Origin: Myxococcales bacterium UBA1238
Lineage (GTDB): Bacteria > Myxococcota_A > Bradymonadia > UBA7976 > UBA1532
DNA: 37,247 bases
Direction of reading: 5' to 3'
Assembly (NCBI GenBank): GCA_002309015.1
Contig: DBWM01000010.1
Span: 516 to 37,762, forward strand
Shown here: positions 7,173 to 16,049 of the stretch, piece by piece
Layout: every line of letters begins with the position of its first letter
Position numbering within the stretch: position 1 is the stretch's first letter
Translations under genes and position numbers: made by a program
Notes under the pieces: model-generated
What the model saw: the letters and a program-made list of their open reading frames with translations, nothing else
Databases searched by the model: none
What the model was told of the DNA's origin: nothing

Positions 7173-10100
7173 TTGGGACAAGTGGAACCTGAAGATTTCC
7201 CTGCGGGTTATAGCGTTCAAAGCGATCTCGGTGAGGGCTCGATGGGGAGCGTGTGGCTCGCATACCATCAGGCCGCGCACGGCCATTGCGCCGTCAAGAT
7301 CCTCAACACCGAAGATGAGCATAAGGGCACAGCGGAGCGCTCCTTCAACCGCGAAGTGCGGGCGATGGCGCGGTTAAATCATGGTTCCATCGTCAAGGTG
7401 TACGATTACGGCCGCACGCCCAAGGGATCGCCGTTTTTCGCCATGGAATACGTGCCGGGGAAATCCCTCCACGATTACATCCATGGCAGCTGGCGCTACG
7501 GGCAGATCTGGAACCTGCTCGACGTGTTGCTGGCGGCGCTCGGGCATGCGCACGCGCGCGATATGGTGCATCGGGATTTGAAGCCCGGAAACATCATCGT
7601 GCTGCCGGAGCTCGTGGGGGAAGGCTCTCTGAAGCTGGTCGACTTCGGGATCGCGCTCACGTTGCAGGATGCTGAAAAAGCCGGACGCCGCATCGAAGGC
7701 ACGCCTGCGTACATTGCACCGGAGGCCGCCTCGGGAGATGTGGCGGCGATCGGACCCTGGACGGATCTTTATTCCTTAGGCGTGATCCTGTTTGAGATCC
7801 TGACGGGCGACCTGCCGTTCCACGGGCGCAATCTTTTGACGCATCACCAGCGCTCCCCTGTGCCGGAGATGCAGATTCGGTCCGATGTGGAAGCTCCGCC
7901 GGGGCTCATCCCCATCGTGCTGAGGCTCCTCGAAAAATCCCCCATCAAGCGTTTTCATTCGGCTGCAGGGGTTCGGCGCGCCCTCAGGCGGTTAGGCGAT
8001 CCGCCTGCGCCGTTGCCGCTGGGTTATCCCCCCGAAAGCGAGCGTTCCTGGCTCGACGAGCGATCGATGACCCTAGATCTCGACAATCTGGAGCCGATCA
8101 CGCGACCGCTCAGCACGGGCCTCATCCATTTGCAGGATCCGCCGCTGGCGGGCCGTGTGGAAGAATGCAAGCTGTTGCGGCGCGCTGCGGATTTGGTGCT
8201 TGCGGGTGCGGGGCCCAGGATCGTGATCATCGAAGGGCAGGCGGGTTTAGGCAAGAGTCGGCTGGCGGATGGGTTGCGCGAGGAGCTCGCCGAAGCCGGT
8301 AAGATGCGCACGCTTGTGGCGCGCAGTGAGCCGCAAACCACGGATGCAGGGATCCGTCAGGGGATTCTGAGGTTCATCGGTGCGCCTTCTGCGACGCCTG
8401 TGGACGCAAAGAAGCTGCTTTCCGAAGCTTTCCCTGAGCCCTCCCAGAGTCAGCTCGCGTACGAAGCGCTTTTTGGTGGCGATCTTGCGGATCCCAAAAC
8501 CCGGCAAATCAACGATTCACTGGTGGAGTTGCTGAAGCTCCTGGCCCAGGACGGGCCGATGCTCATTCAGAGCGAAGATGCCCAATGGTCTACTGAAGGC
8601 CGGATTTTTCACCTCATCCGAAAGCTCGCCAAGTCAGACGAAGCGTCTCAGCTGCTGATCGTGCTGACGTTGCGCCCGCTCTCCATCGAGGGGGCCACAG
8701 GTGAAGAGGTCGCGAACAGCGAATCCGCAAGGCGTGGCTTAAAGCAACTGCTCGCGCTGCCTTATACCGATTACATTAAGCTCGGTCCGCTGAATCCGGT
8801 GGAGCTTTCCAAAGCCTGGAAATCGATGGCGCCGCTGCCCGAGGATCTCGTCGAAGCCGCGTGTTTTGATGGGTGGGGCAATCCCTTCTGGGCACTCCAG
8901 TCGATCCGGAACTTTGTGGAGAGTGAAGGGTTGTCATCCGCACCTGCGGATCCGAGTCAGCTGCTTCAGACCCGCATAGAGCGAGCGACGAGTGGAGATG
9001 GGGGAGAAGCGCTGCGCAGCGTCCTTGCGCGATCCACGCTGCTCGGGCGTTCCTTCATGGCCAAACATCTTTTGAAACTCTGCGAGGTGGCGGGCGGAAC
9101 CCAGATCGAATCGATGCCTTCGACGGTTGAGGAGCTGGAAGTCCTCCTGGAGCGAGGGGTGAACAGCGGTTTGGTGGTGGAGCAGGCCGAAGGTCGCTGG
9201 CGGTTTTCGCATGATCTCGTGCGCAGTCAGTTCCGCCAGATTTGTCATCAGATGCCTCAGTTCGCCGCACTCAGTCTCGCCGCAGCCAATTTGAAGATGG
9301 GGCGGGCGCGGAAGGACAACATCGGCATCGAGATGGAGGTGGTGGCGCGCCATTTCTGGGACGGAGGCGATGAGGTTCGCGCGTTGCGGCTCGGTCTCGA
9401 GAGCGTAACCCGATTGCATCGGGCGGGTCTGATGGGTCAGGCGGCCACGTTCATGAGAAAGTTGATGGGCTGGGACGAGCAGAAGGGCTTCTGGACGCCT
9501 ACGGAACGCGGTGAAGTACTGCTCCTGGGCAGCGATGCCTGCGAGCATGCGGGGCAGTGGGTGGACGCAGAGCTTTACGCCCAACAGGCGGTGCAGATTG
9601 CGGAGTCTCAGCATTTCGACGCCCTGGGTGCGAGGGCGGCGAGTCGCCTGGGGATCCTCGCGATCCGACGCGGGATGATATCCGGGGCTGAGGGCTGGCT
9701 TTATAAAGGTCTTCGGTTTGCGCACAGTTCGGGCGATGCACAGGCGAGAGCCGAGGCGCATTTGTCGCTCGGGCAATATTACCAGCAAATCGACCAGCTT
9801 GAGTTGGCGGAGGGGGCCTACGAGGAGAGCAAGGCATCCGCACCGAGGGACAGCCTTCTGGATTTGGCGGCGCGCAGAGCGCTCGCTTCGATCAACCGTT
9901 TGAACGGCAACCTGGAGCATGCAGTGGACGCGCTTCGCACGCTGCTCGATCTTTCCAAGCGGCTCGGTCTGGAGGTGGCGACCCTTGAGACCTGGCTGGA
10001 GCTCGGACTCTGCGCCTGGTCGGCCGACGATCCCAACGAAGCGCTTCACGCCTTTGACGAGGTTTACAGGGGGGCGCGCGGCAACCTCCTCACGCTCGAA

Positions 10101-10394
10101 TTTCATGCGGCGGTGGGGGAAGCCTGGGCCTACGCTGCCCAAAAACAGTGGGACAAGGTGGATTTGATCCTGGGTCAGGCCGAAGATTTGCGGTACGACG
10201 TTCGACTGCGCGACAGCGAAATGGAATGCCTCTGTCTCGATCTTGCGCAGCTCGCCAAGGAACAGGACCAACTGGAACTGGTACCCCGCATCGAATCCCT
10301 CTACAAACCCCACAGCCAGACCACCGTCGTCGGCACCCCCGCCTTCTCCAAACTCACCGATCTCGGCGGATCCATCGACCGCGAAGACCCCTGA
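7173..10394 (+). CDS. Ser/Thr protein kinase fused to AAA-type ATPase and TPR-like tail
   Basis: A 1073-residue cytoplasmic regulator. The kinase domain (about 13-280) has GEGSMGSVW (20-28), Lys42, HRDLKPGN (133-140), DFG (157-159) and a GTPAYIAPE activation segment end, so all catalytic residues are present. A linker leads to an ATPase module of the AAA_16/STAND type (about 325-560) with Walker A GQAGLGKS at 355-362. The C-terminal half (about 600-1060) is helical and TPR-like. This architecture is common among myxobacterial signalling proteins that sense a ligand through the tail. The input signal and targets are unknown. Start TTG 7173 has GGTGAGG upstream; GTG 7182 is an alternative. The gene converges on the next one, 58 bases away. 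Confidence 0.9.
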   Translation: MGQVEPEDFPAGYSVQSDLGEGSMGSVWLAYHQAAHGHCAVKILNTEDEHKGTAERSFNREVRAMARLNHGSIVKVYDYGRTPKGSPFFAMEYVPGKSLHDYIHGSWRYGQIWNLLDVLLAALGHAHARDMVHRDLKPGNIIVLPELVGEGSLKLVDFGIALTLQDAEKAGRRIEGTPAYIAPEAASGDVAAIGPWTDLYSLGVILFEILTGDLPFHGRNLLTHHQRSPVPEMQIRSDVEAPPGLIPIVLRLLEKSPIKRFHSAAGVRRALRRLGDPPAPLPLGYPPESERSWLDERSMTLDLDNLEPITRPLSTGLIHLQDPPLAGRVEECKLLRRAADLVLAGAGPRIVIIEGQAGLGKSRLADGLREELAEAGKMRTLVARSEPQTTDAGIRQGILRFIGAPSATPVDAKKLLSEAFPEPSQSQLAYEALFGGDLADPKTRQINDSLVELLKLLAQDGPMLIQSEDAQWSTEGRIFHLIRKLAKSDEASQLLIVLTLRPLSIEGATGEEVANSESARRGLKQLLALPYTDYIKLGPLNPVELSKAWKSMAPLPEDLVEAACFDGWGNPFWALQSIRNFVESEGLSSAPADPSQLLQTRIERATSGDGGEALRSVLARSTLLGRSFMAKHLLKLCEVAGGTQIESMPSTVEELEVLLERGVNSGLVVEQAEGRWRFSHDLVRSQFRQICHQMPQFAALSLAAANLKMGRARKDNIGIEMEVVARHFWDGGDEVRALRLGLESVTRLHRAGLMGQAATFMRKLMGWDEQKGFWTPTERGEVLLLGSDACEHAGQWVDAELYAQQAVQIAESQHFDALGARAASRLGILAIRRGMISGAEGWLYKGLRFAHSSGDAQARAEAHLSLGQYYQQIDQLELAEGAYEESKASAPRDSLLDLAARRALASINRLNGNLEHAVDALRTLLDLSKRLGLEVATLETWLELGLCAWSADDPNEALHAFDEVYRGARGNLLTLEFHAAVGEAWAYAAQKQWDKVDLILGQAEDLRYDVRLRDSEMECLCLDLAQLAKEQDQLELVPRIESLYKPHSQTTVVGTPAFSKLTDLGGSIDREDP

Positions 10395-10404
10395 TCCCCA
10401 TTTC
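10393..10404 (+). repeat. Isolated GATCCCCATTTC repeat core
   Basis: This 12-mer overlaps the kinase stop codon. It is identical to the core of two units in the 11.7-11.9 kb array and, reversed, to one unit of the 20.3-20.65 kb array. The bases that follow have no clear second unit 43 bases on, so this is a solitary remnant or a seed of the family. Confidence 0.55.
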
Positions 10405-10452
10405 GTTTTCTGCTTCCGCAGAATTCACCCCATCCTGCCCGAATCGCGTTTC

Positions 10453-11436
10453 CTACTTCGCGCTGTCTTCAGGGAAAAACGCCTCATACAGTTTCCGCTG
10501 CATCGCTTTGTCCCGGGGCGCGATGCTGTAGCCGATCGCGGTCACCTTTAGGAACCCGATGCTTTCTTTGAGCAGGGGATGCGGGGTGAGGTAGGGTTGA
10601 AGCGCCGATTGCCCATCGGGGAGGGGCATCTGCTGGATGACGATGTGATCGCTCCAGCCGGTTTCCCGGATGCTGCTCTTTTGACCATATTCGAGCAGGA
10701 TTTGGGGGCCGGAGAGCAGAAAGATCGAGGACCAGGATTCGAGCGAGGTCTTTTGGGACTGGGAGCCCGGAAACTTCATGGCCTGAAGCTTTTTTTGAGG
10801 CACGAGCTTTTCGAGCCCCAGACTCTTTAAGGGGATCGCTTTCTTCTTTGAGAGATCGACGGTCTCGCCCTTACAGGTGACCCGCTTCTCTGTGCAGTCG
10901 TTGATCGCGTTGCAGGAAGAGAATTGCAGGTAGGGGCCCACCATGCCCGAGAGATAGGCGCCTGCAGAATGATCCTCGAACTTTTGCGGAGCCAGATAGG
11001 ATTTCCAGATGGGCGCTTTGGATGGATCGGACAGGCTTTGCACCGAAAGCTGATAGAGGGGATCCCCATGGTTTAAAGTCTTCTGACCCTCCGGGCAGAG
11101 CTCATCGCGCATTTCCGAAGGCAGCGTCTTCCATTGTCTGGAGCAGCTGCAGGCGAGCCCCTCATTTTTGACCTCGTGATATTGGACGATATAGAGATCC
11201 CCCCCATAAGCGATCACCGGCTGAAACCTATGCGCGATCACGCTCATCTTCCCGTCAATCCTGCCCACCCAATAGGTCCCGTAAGTTTCAAACACGCTCT
11301 GCGCCGTCTCATCAAAATAGACGACCAGCAGCTCATCATCCTCCGGAATCGGGGCAGCCGGTTTCGTTTCCGCCAAAGCGCTCAAACATGTCAGGCAGAA
11401 GGCGGGCAGGAAAGCGAAGAGAGAGAAAATCTTCAT
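10453..11436 (-). CDS. Cys-rich exported protein of unknown function
   Basis: A 327-residue protein that I do not recognise. A Sec-type signal (about 1-23) ends in LSALA. The mature part has strand-rich segments (for example LLVVYFDETAQ and WVGRIDGKMSVIAHRF) and several Cys: LACSCSRQW, DELCPEG and the cluster SSCNAINDCTEKRVTC. This suggests disulfides in the periplasm. I chose ATG 11436 because AAAAAGGA sits just upstream; a GTG-type start 27 bases earlier would put four extra charged residues before the signal. A promoter candidate lies just upstream. It converges with the kinase gene, and the gap between the two stops holds a single GATCCCCATTTC repeat core. Confidence 0.7.
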   Translation of the reverse strand: MKIFSLFAFLPAFCLTCLSALAETKPAAPIPEDDELLVVYFDETAQSVFETYGTYWVGRIDGKMSVIAHRFQPVIAYGGDLYIVQYHEVKNEGLACSCSRQWKTLPSEMRDELCPEGQKTLNHGDPLYQLSVQSLSDPSKAPIWKSYLAPQKFEDHSAGAYLSGMVGPYLQFSSCNAINDCTEKRVTCKGETVDLSKKKAIPLKSLGLEKLVPQKKLQAMKFPGSQSQKTSLESWSSIFLLSGPQILLEYGQKSSIRETGWSDHIVIQQMPLPDGQSALQPYLTPHPLLKESIGFLKVTAIGYSIAPRDKAMQRKLYEAFFPEDSAK

Positions 11437-11462
11437 CAGGAAATCCTTTTTGGTGAGTGTCA

Positions 11463-11492
11463 ATCATAAAGAAAGTGATCGGTTTTCCGCAA
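11463..11492 (-). promoter_or_regulatory. Promoter candidate for the Cys-rich exported protein gene
   Basis: Read on the minus strand: TTGCGG (11492-11487), an 18-base spacer, then TATGAT (11468-11463), a 5/6 match to the -10 box. The -35 box is weak. It lies about 26 bases from the chosen ATG, which leaves room for the AAAAAGGA ribosome site. Confidence 0.4.
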
Positions 11493-11498
11493 GCAAAA

Positions 11499-11582
11499 TC
11501 TTCCCATCATCTCTAAACTCATCGTGATCGAAAGCCTCGATCAGGTCATCATCGCCCAACCGAAAGAGATCGAAAGCTGTCA
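11499..11582. repeat. 42-bp tandem duplication upstream of the main array
   Basis: Two adjacent 42-base units (11499-11540 and 11541-11582) share CATCATC at the same offset (11505 and 11547) and GATCGAAAGC at the same offset (11526 and 11568). The sequence is unlike the 43-bp units that begin 95 bases later. It lies in the 573-base gene-free region 11437-12009. Confidence 0.6.
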
Positions 11583-11677
11583 AATCCGTTTAAGATGGCG
11601 CTGCAGGCGCCGGAAGGGGAGGTCGATTACAGAGTAAACCCCCAATCTGGAACCATTCGCAGAAGTTCAAACCTTTC

Positions 11678-11935
11678 CACATCCGTCACCCCCATCGGTT
11701 TCTTCACGTTACAGATCACCGAATCCCGCGATCCCCATTTCTTCCGCCATCCTCGCACTCTCCAAACTCCGCGATTCCCATTCGCACTGTCACCCTCGCA
11801 CTCACTAAATCCCACGATCCCCATCCACTCCGTCACCCTCGTCATTATCACACTCCATGATCCCCATTTCCCTCATTACCTTCACCCTCATCGAACCCCG
11901 TCATCCCAATTCGCATCATCGCCTTCACCCTCTCC
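11678..11935. repeat. Six-unit degenerate 43-bp tandem array
   Basis: Six consecutive units start at 11678, 11721, 11764, 11807, 11850 and 11893, each exactly 43 bases with no gaps. The core is GATCCCCATTYC, followed by a CACCCTC or CTTCACCCTC segment. The units differ at many positions but not in length. The plus strand is strongly C/T-rich. A very weak seventh unit may precede them (11635-11677). The array ends five bases before the minus-strand terminator hairpin sequence. With the 42-bp duplication at 11499-11582 it fills most of the gene-free stretch 11437-12009. Open frames through it are low-complexity and not credible as genes. Confidence 0.88.
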
Positions 11936-11939
11936 TCAT

Positions 11940-11973
11940 AAAAAATCCCACGCCCTTTTGGGAGCATGGGATT
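11940..11973 (-). terminator. Strong rho-independent terminator for the helical-protein gene
   Basis: On the minus strand, AATCCCATG pairs with CGTGGGATT (nine pairs including one G-T; 11973-11965 with 11952-11944), topped by CCC-AAAA-GGG after a small bulge. A run of six T (plus-strand A at 11940-11945) forms the end of the stem and the tail. It lies 37 bases after the minus-strand stop at 12010 and should end the 16682-12010 gene group. Confidence 0.85.
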
Positions 11974-12009
11974 CTTCAGATCCTGCATTTTTAATCGGTT
12001 GCGTTGGGT

Positions 12010-12717
12010 TCAGTTGGCTTCGGGCTTGGGATCCTGATTCTGGCCTTCTTCCTTCTCGAAGCGATCCTCGGCATTTTGAACCGCTTTGGTGCGCTTGAAG
12101 ACGTAGAAGAGGGAGTTGACCTGTCGCTTTTTGCCGGGGGAGACGGCGAGGATGCGCGTATAGAGATGGTTATAGAACTCGCGCGATTCCTGTTTGACCA
12201 TACTCCGGGCGTTGGTGGCGTTGGTCTCGGCGATGTAGAGCGCTTCGCGTTCCTGCATCAGGGTGTTGACGGTATTGTTCAATGCGCGAAGTTTGGACGC
12301 ATGGTGGCTGATGGGGGCGTAGTCGGGGTCTTTTTCGAGTTGGTCGATCATGGCGATCATATAGCGCGCCTGCTGAGACGCTTTGATGCCCTTGACCATC
12401 TCTGAGGCCGAGATCGGGAACATACGCTTGTAGCGCGGATCCTGAAGTTTCCCGCTCACCTGGGCGCGAAGTTCGCGGGAGATCTGCATGACCTCTTCGT
12501 CGAGATCCTCGGCTGCGAGCATGATCTCGGCGGTTCGAGACATGCGTTGCAGTTTGGCGTCCTGCCATTCGGAGTCTTTGGTCTTCAGTTTCTGGAACTG
12601 GAGATCGACCTCCTCGATAAAGGGTTTCGCTTCTTCCATGCGCGGCATGCGGATGCGAAGGTAGCGAAAAGCCTCGATGTAGGTATCGAAGCTTTGGTTG
12701 GGCTCTAGCTGCTGCAT
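12010..12717 (-). CDS. Unknown helical protein
   Basis: A 235-residue protein I do not recognise. It has no signal peptide or membrane segment and is predicted almost entirely helical, with Glu/Lys/Gln-rich heptad-like stretches (about 15-65 and 110-200). The C-terminal tail (EKEEGQNQDPKPEAN) is disordered. It reads as a cytoplasmic scaffold or partner protein. Start ATG 12717 has a very good AGGAGG site four to five bases upstream. It is the last minus-strand gene before a strong terminator. The 146-base gap from the lipoprotein gene is AT-rich next to the start (12755-12800), so it may have its own promoter. Confidence 0.75.
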   Translation of the reverse strand: MQQLEPNQSFDTYIEAFRYLRIRMPRMEEAKPFIEEVDLQFQKLKTKDSEWQDAKLQRMSRTAEIMLAAEDLDEEVMQISRELRAQVSGKLQDPRYKRMFPISASEMVKGIKASQQARYMIAMIDQLEKDPDYAPISHHASKLRALNNTVNTLMQEREALYIAETNATNARSMVKQESREFYNHLYTRILAVSPGKKRQVNSLFYVFKRTKAVQNAEDRFEKEEGQNQDPKPEAN

Positions 12718-12863
12718 CGATCCTCCTGGGGAAACGCAGAGTCTGAATGGCCCAATGATATAAAATAAATGGGTTTCTGAAAAGAAGTTTTTTCAACGGC
12801 CGAAAAAATCGATTTGCAAACGGAGGGTCAAACGCGGCGGGCGCCCGAAACCAGGCCCTTTTT

Positions 12864-14267
12864 TTAAGGTTCGGGCTTCACCTCAAACTCGATCCGCTGG
12901 GTCTTTAAAATATGGGGGCTTTCGATGCCGAGTTTCTCAACGGAGGCGTCGCCTTTGAGGCGGATCCAGCGTTCCTGACCGGGCAGGAGCAGGGCCAGGG
13001 AATCGCCGGAGCGCTCGCTCCCCAGTTTGAAATAGGCGTCCCGGTAGAGGGGCGCGATGCCCGTATTCCTGACCTTCACGTAGGTTTCTTTGCCGTCGGT
13101 CTTCAAATCCGTCACGGTCAGGCGGTAGCCGAGTTGCCGGCTCGCGTTTTTGATGTTTGCAGCGTCGCCGTAGGGGCCGTCGGGGGCGTCGTTGGCGATC
13201 ATGAACGAGAGGTGATATTTGGCCGAAGCCTCCGCCCAGGTGACGCCGTGGAGCCCTTTGGGGTTTAAAAACCCGTGCTGGTCGTCTTCATCTTCGTAAT
13301 AGCTGATTTCCCCGCCGAAGGGCGCCCTTTGCCAGCGGCTGTCACCCCCGAGATCGATGAAGCATTGCTCGTTGTAACCTTCACCCTGAGAGAGATCATG
13401 CTCGCTGTGCATAAAGGAATCGTCGAACAGGCCGAATCCGAGCTTGAAAAGTGCTTCATCTTCGGTGATCGGCGAGTAGTCGCTGTCGGCCGCATCGATC
13501 GAGATCGCCCAGGGGATCGGCATCACCGCGCTCAGATGCAAAAGGAAATCCCGCTGGTAAATCTTCGAGGGGAAGTTTTGCCCTAAGGAAAGCGGGGTTC
13601 CGTAGATGTGATATTCCGACCAGTGACCGAACCCGACCTCGAGGAACGCAATGCGCGGGTCATCCCCATAGCGTTCGGCAAAATCGCTGTAGAACTGCTT
13701 CGTAAACCATTGAAGCTCCGCGTTCGACCAGTCCGCATAGAACGTCGCCCCATCTTCGTTGGGATCCTCTGCAAAGCTTTCCGAATAGTCATCCCGATTC
13801 TTAATGTATGCGGGCACCGCTGTCGATCCCTCCGGCCCCGATACATCCTTGCCGCCGGGGTATTCGTAGCGGAAGCGGATCACCGCCTGATGGTTGCGCC
13901 CCGAAATTTCGTCTAACAGCGCCTCGAATTTGCCCCAGTCATATTGGATCGCCGAACCTTCGCGCCCCAAAACGATATCCGAGGGCAGGCAGTAAGAGAA
14001 CTCCAGAGCGATCGCCTCCCGGTGGGTCCGATCCAAATCCGAAGCGCGATCCGGCCAGAAGGCGAGCCCCGTCAGAGGCTGCACCGAGGTGATTTCCGCA
14101 TCGAGTTCGACCCGCACGAAGGCATCCGAAAGCTCGATCGCCTCCGCATCGAGCAGGTAAGGCGCCGCATCGAGCCCCGAATCCTTTTCGCAGCCGCAGG
14201 GTTCATCATCGTCACAACCCGAAACCCCCAATGCGAGCGCGCACAGCAAAAACTTCCAGCGTTGCAT
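12864..14267 (-). CDS. DUF4832-like lipoprotein
   Basis: A 467-residue protein. The signal ends in GVSGC (Cys18), followed by DDDEPCGCE. The middle has features of the DUF4832 family: a TIM-barrel-like region with FEALLDEIS and VIRFRYEYPG, then an LGFGLFDDSFMHSEHD segment and FGGEISYYED. The last 100 residues (about 360-467) form a beta domain with VTDLKTDGKETYVKVRNTGIAPLYRD and LLLPGQERWIRL. Family members are often found near polysaccharide genes and may act on glycans; no reaction is established here. AAAAAAGGAGAAAG precedes the ATG. The next gene upstream in transcription is the radical SAM gene, 49 bases away, with a weak terminator-like hairpin between. Confidence 0.7.
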   Translation of the reverse strand: MQRWKFLLCALALGVSGCDDDEPCGCEKDSGLDAAPYLLDAEAIELSDAFVRVELDAEITSVQPLTGLAFWPDRASDLDRTHREAIALEFSYCLPSDIVLGREGSAIQYDWGKFEALLDEISGRNHQAVIRFRYEYPGGKDVSGPEGSTAVPAYIKNRDDYSESFAEDPNEDGATFYADWSNAELQWFTKQFYSDFAERYGDDPRIAFLEVGFGHWSEYHIYGTPLSLGQNFPSKIYQRDFLLHLSAVMPIPWAISIDAADSDYSPITEDEALFKLGFGLFDDSFMHSEHDLSQGEGYNEQCFIDLGGDSRWQRAPFGGEISYYEDEDDQHGFLNPKGLHGVTWAEASAKYHLSFMIANDAPDGPYGDAANIKNASRQLGYRLTVTDLKTDGKETYVKVRNTGIAPLYRDAYFKLGSERSGDSLALLLPGQERWIRLKGDASVEKLGIESPHILKTQRIEFEVKPEP

Positions 14268-14291
14268 CGCTTTCTCCTTTTTTCGCTTTCA

Positions 14292-14307
14292 AAAACCTGA
14301 AATCAGG
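14292..14307 (-). terminator. Weak terminator or attenuator between radical SAM and lipoprotein genes
   Basis: On the minus strand CCTG-ATTT-CAGG is followed directly by TTTTT. The stem is only four pairs (five if a two-base loop were allowed). It sits after the radical SAM stop (14317) and just before the ribosome site of the lipoprotein gene, so it could reduce read-through. Confidence 0.35.
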
Positions 14308-14316
14308 CTACCCCGA

Positions 14317-16038
14317 TTATCCCCAGATCTCGCTTCGGATCACGTTGCCCGATCCGTCGATGCTCAGAGCGTAGCGGTAGGGCGAAAGGGCGGGCAAGGG
14401 GTTGGGATCGCCTGCGAGGAGGGCGTCGAGATCGTAGTAGCAGGTAAAGAATGCGGTAGGCGCCTGGGATCCGGGGGCTAAAGCGCGGTTTCGGATTTGC
14501 AGGAGGGCGAGTTCGTAGGCAAAGAGAGAGGGGAGGGCGGCATCCCGGGCATTCGCCAGAAAGTCGCCCAGAAGCGGGATCGCCGCCTGCTCAAAGCGGT
14601 TCCGGAGCGCATCCGAATCGAGTTTTTGGGCCTCGATCCAGCCCCGAAGCGCGCCAAAGGGCGAGTTTTCGACGTTCGTCCAGTTCGCGCGCCGCGCGGT
14701 GAGCGGGAATTGCCGCAAAAGGTTGATCATCTGCACCAGCCCGATGACCACATTTCGCGGTGTGGGCGCTTCCACATAGTAAAAGGAAGAGAAGAGTTCA
14801 GGCTTCGACAACACCAGACGCTCCTCCTCCGGCGTGAGATCGGCGCGCGAAAGGGTCGAAAACCCGTCATACAAAAGGGGATAGCCCGCATCGTAAAGGG
14901 CGGTTCCCGGCAATATCGAAAGGGTTTGAGCGTGGGTGAGGGCCCCCCGGTTTAAACAGTCGAGCACGCAGAGCAGGGTGGATTCGACCTCATCGGGCGT
15001 CTCGTTCGGGAACCCCAGAATGAACGAGCAATGGGCCTGAAGCCCCGTTTCCCTGCAGAGATCGAGGGCCCGCTCGAGCACCCCCGCCCGAAGCTTCTTA
15101 TTGAGTTTCTGCTGCATCGAAGGCGATGCGCTCTCAACGCCAAAGAGCACGGCGTCGCATCCCGACCGAAAAAGCGCATCTGCAATCTCCCGATCGAACA
15201 AGTCCGCGCGCGTGGTGCAGCTCCAGCTGCGGCGGATCCCCGATGCCGAGGCCTTAAAAACCCCGCTCTCTTCGATGGCTTTGCAAAGCCTGAGCGCGTG
15301 ATCCCGGCTTGCGGTGAAGGCGTCGTCCGTGAAGGTGACATGCCGCGTTTCGGGACCGAGGGCCTCGAGTTCCCTCACGATGCGCTCCACAGGAAACAGC
15401 CTGCGCTTTGGAAACAGGTGATGTGCGGCACAAAAGACGCATCTGCAGGGGCAGCCCCGCGCCGATTCCACCACCTTAAAGGGGCTCTTCTCATCCCCCT
15501 GTGCCGGGATCGGCAACTCCTCCAGGGGCCAGAGCTCCACAGGGGCCGGACCGCAAACCTCCGTTCGCTCTGTTTCGACCGAGAACTTCCGAAAGCAGAG
15601 ACCCGGAACGGTTTCAAACGCCCTTCGATCTTCCAGCGCCTCGAGCAGCGCCACAAATCCGCGCTCCGCCTCTCCGCAAAGGGTAAAATCCACTTCGGGA
15701 CAGCCCTGAAGGAGCTTTTCGCCGAGGCAGGTCGCCTGCGGACCTCCGAACAGAATGGGCAGCGAGGGGGCGCGATCCTTTAAGGCTTTGGCCAGGGTCA
15801 GCTGCGCCGGAAACGTGTGGCACCAGCAGGAAAAGCCCACGAGATCGGGGTGCAGCGCCAGAACCCGATCCGCAGCGGCCACCCCGGCATCTGCAAAATA
15901 GACCGCCTCTTTAAAGATCTGCACGCGATGTCCGCGCTCGGTTGCCAGTTGCTGAAGCAGATGGAGCCCTATGGGGCTTTCGGAAGGCGTCCAGGTTTGC
16001 TCGAGGCAAACGCCTGGAGGAACGAGGAGGATATGCAT
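14317..16038 (-). CDS. B12-binding-type radical SAM enzyme
   Basis: A 573-residue protein. Residues 1-130 form a Rossmann-like cobalamin-binding-type domain (LVGFS, ILFGGPQAT) without the DxHxxG motif, so any B12 would not be held by that His. The radical SAM core starts at SARGCPCRCVFC: Cys196, Cys200 and Cys203 give CxxxCxxC for the iron-sulfur cluster. TFTDDAF, VLFGVESASPSMQQKLNKK and SFILGFPNETPDEV are typical of the barrel. The C-terminal 170 residues are helical with no known motif. Substrate is unknown; such enzymes do methylations, ring contractions or peptide and lipid modifications. It starts 11 bases after the TerB-like gene, with no clear ribosome site, which suggests translational coupling. 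Confidence 0.85.
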   Translation of the reverse strand: MHILLVPPGVCLEQTWTPSESPIGLHLLQQLATERGHRVQIFKEAVYFADAGVAAADRVLALHPDLVGFSCWCHTFPAQLTLAKALKDRAPSLPILFGGPQATCLGEKLLQGCPEVDFTLCGEAERGFVALLEALEDRRAFETVPGLCFRKFSVETERTEVCGPAPVELWPLEELPIPAQGDEKSPFKVVESARGCPCRCVFCAAHHLFPKRRLFPVERIVRELEALGPETRHVTFTDDAFTASRDHALRLCKAIEESGVFKASASGIRRSWSCTTRADLFDREIADALFRSGCDAVLFGVESASPSMQQKLNKKLRAGVLERALDLCRETGLQAHCSFILGFPNETPDEVESTLLCVLDCLNRGALTHAQTLSILPGTALYDAGYPLLYDGFSTLSRADLTPEEERLVLSKPELFSSFYYVEAPTPRNVVIGLVQMINLLRQFPLTARRANWTNVENSPFGALRGWIEAQKLDSDALRNRFEQAAIPLLGDFLANARDAALPSLFAYELALLQIRNRALAPGSQAPTAFFTCYYDLDALLAGDPNPLPALSPYRYALSIDGSGNVIRSEIWG

Positions 16039-16049
16039 GACGATGGGAT

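Noticed and set aside
8934..10313. 459-codon minus-strand frame inside the kinase gene
   Set aside because: Antisense to the TPR half; no start signal or recognisable domain.
11678..11935. CRISPR array
   Set aside because: Units are contiguous with no unique spacers, and all parts of the unit are repeated. No cas gene is in the window.
11595..12098. 167-codon frame through the 43-bp array
   Set aside because: Pro/Ser/Thr/His low-complexity translation of a C/T-rich repeat; 43 is not a multiple of three, so the units shift frame.
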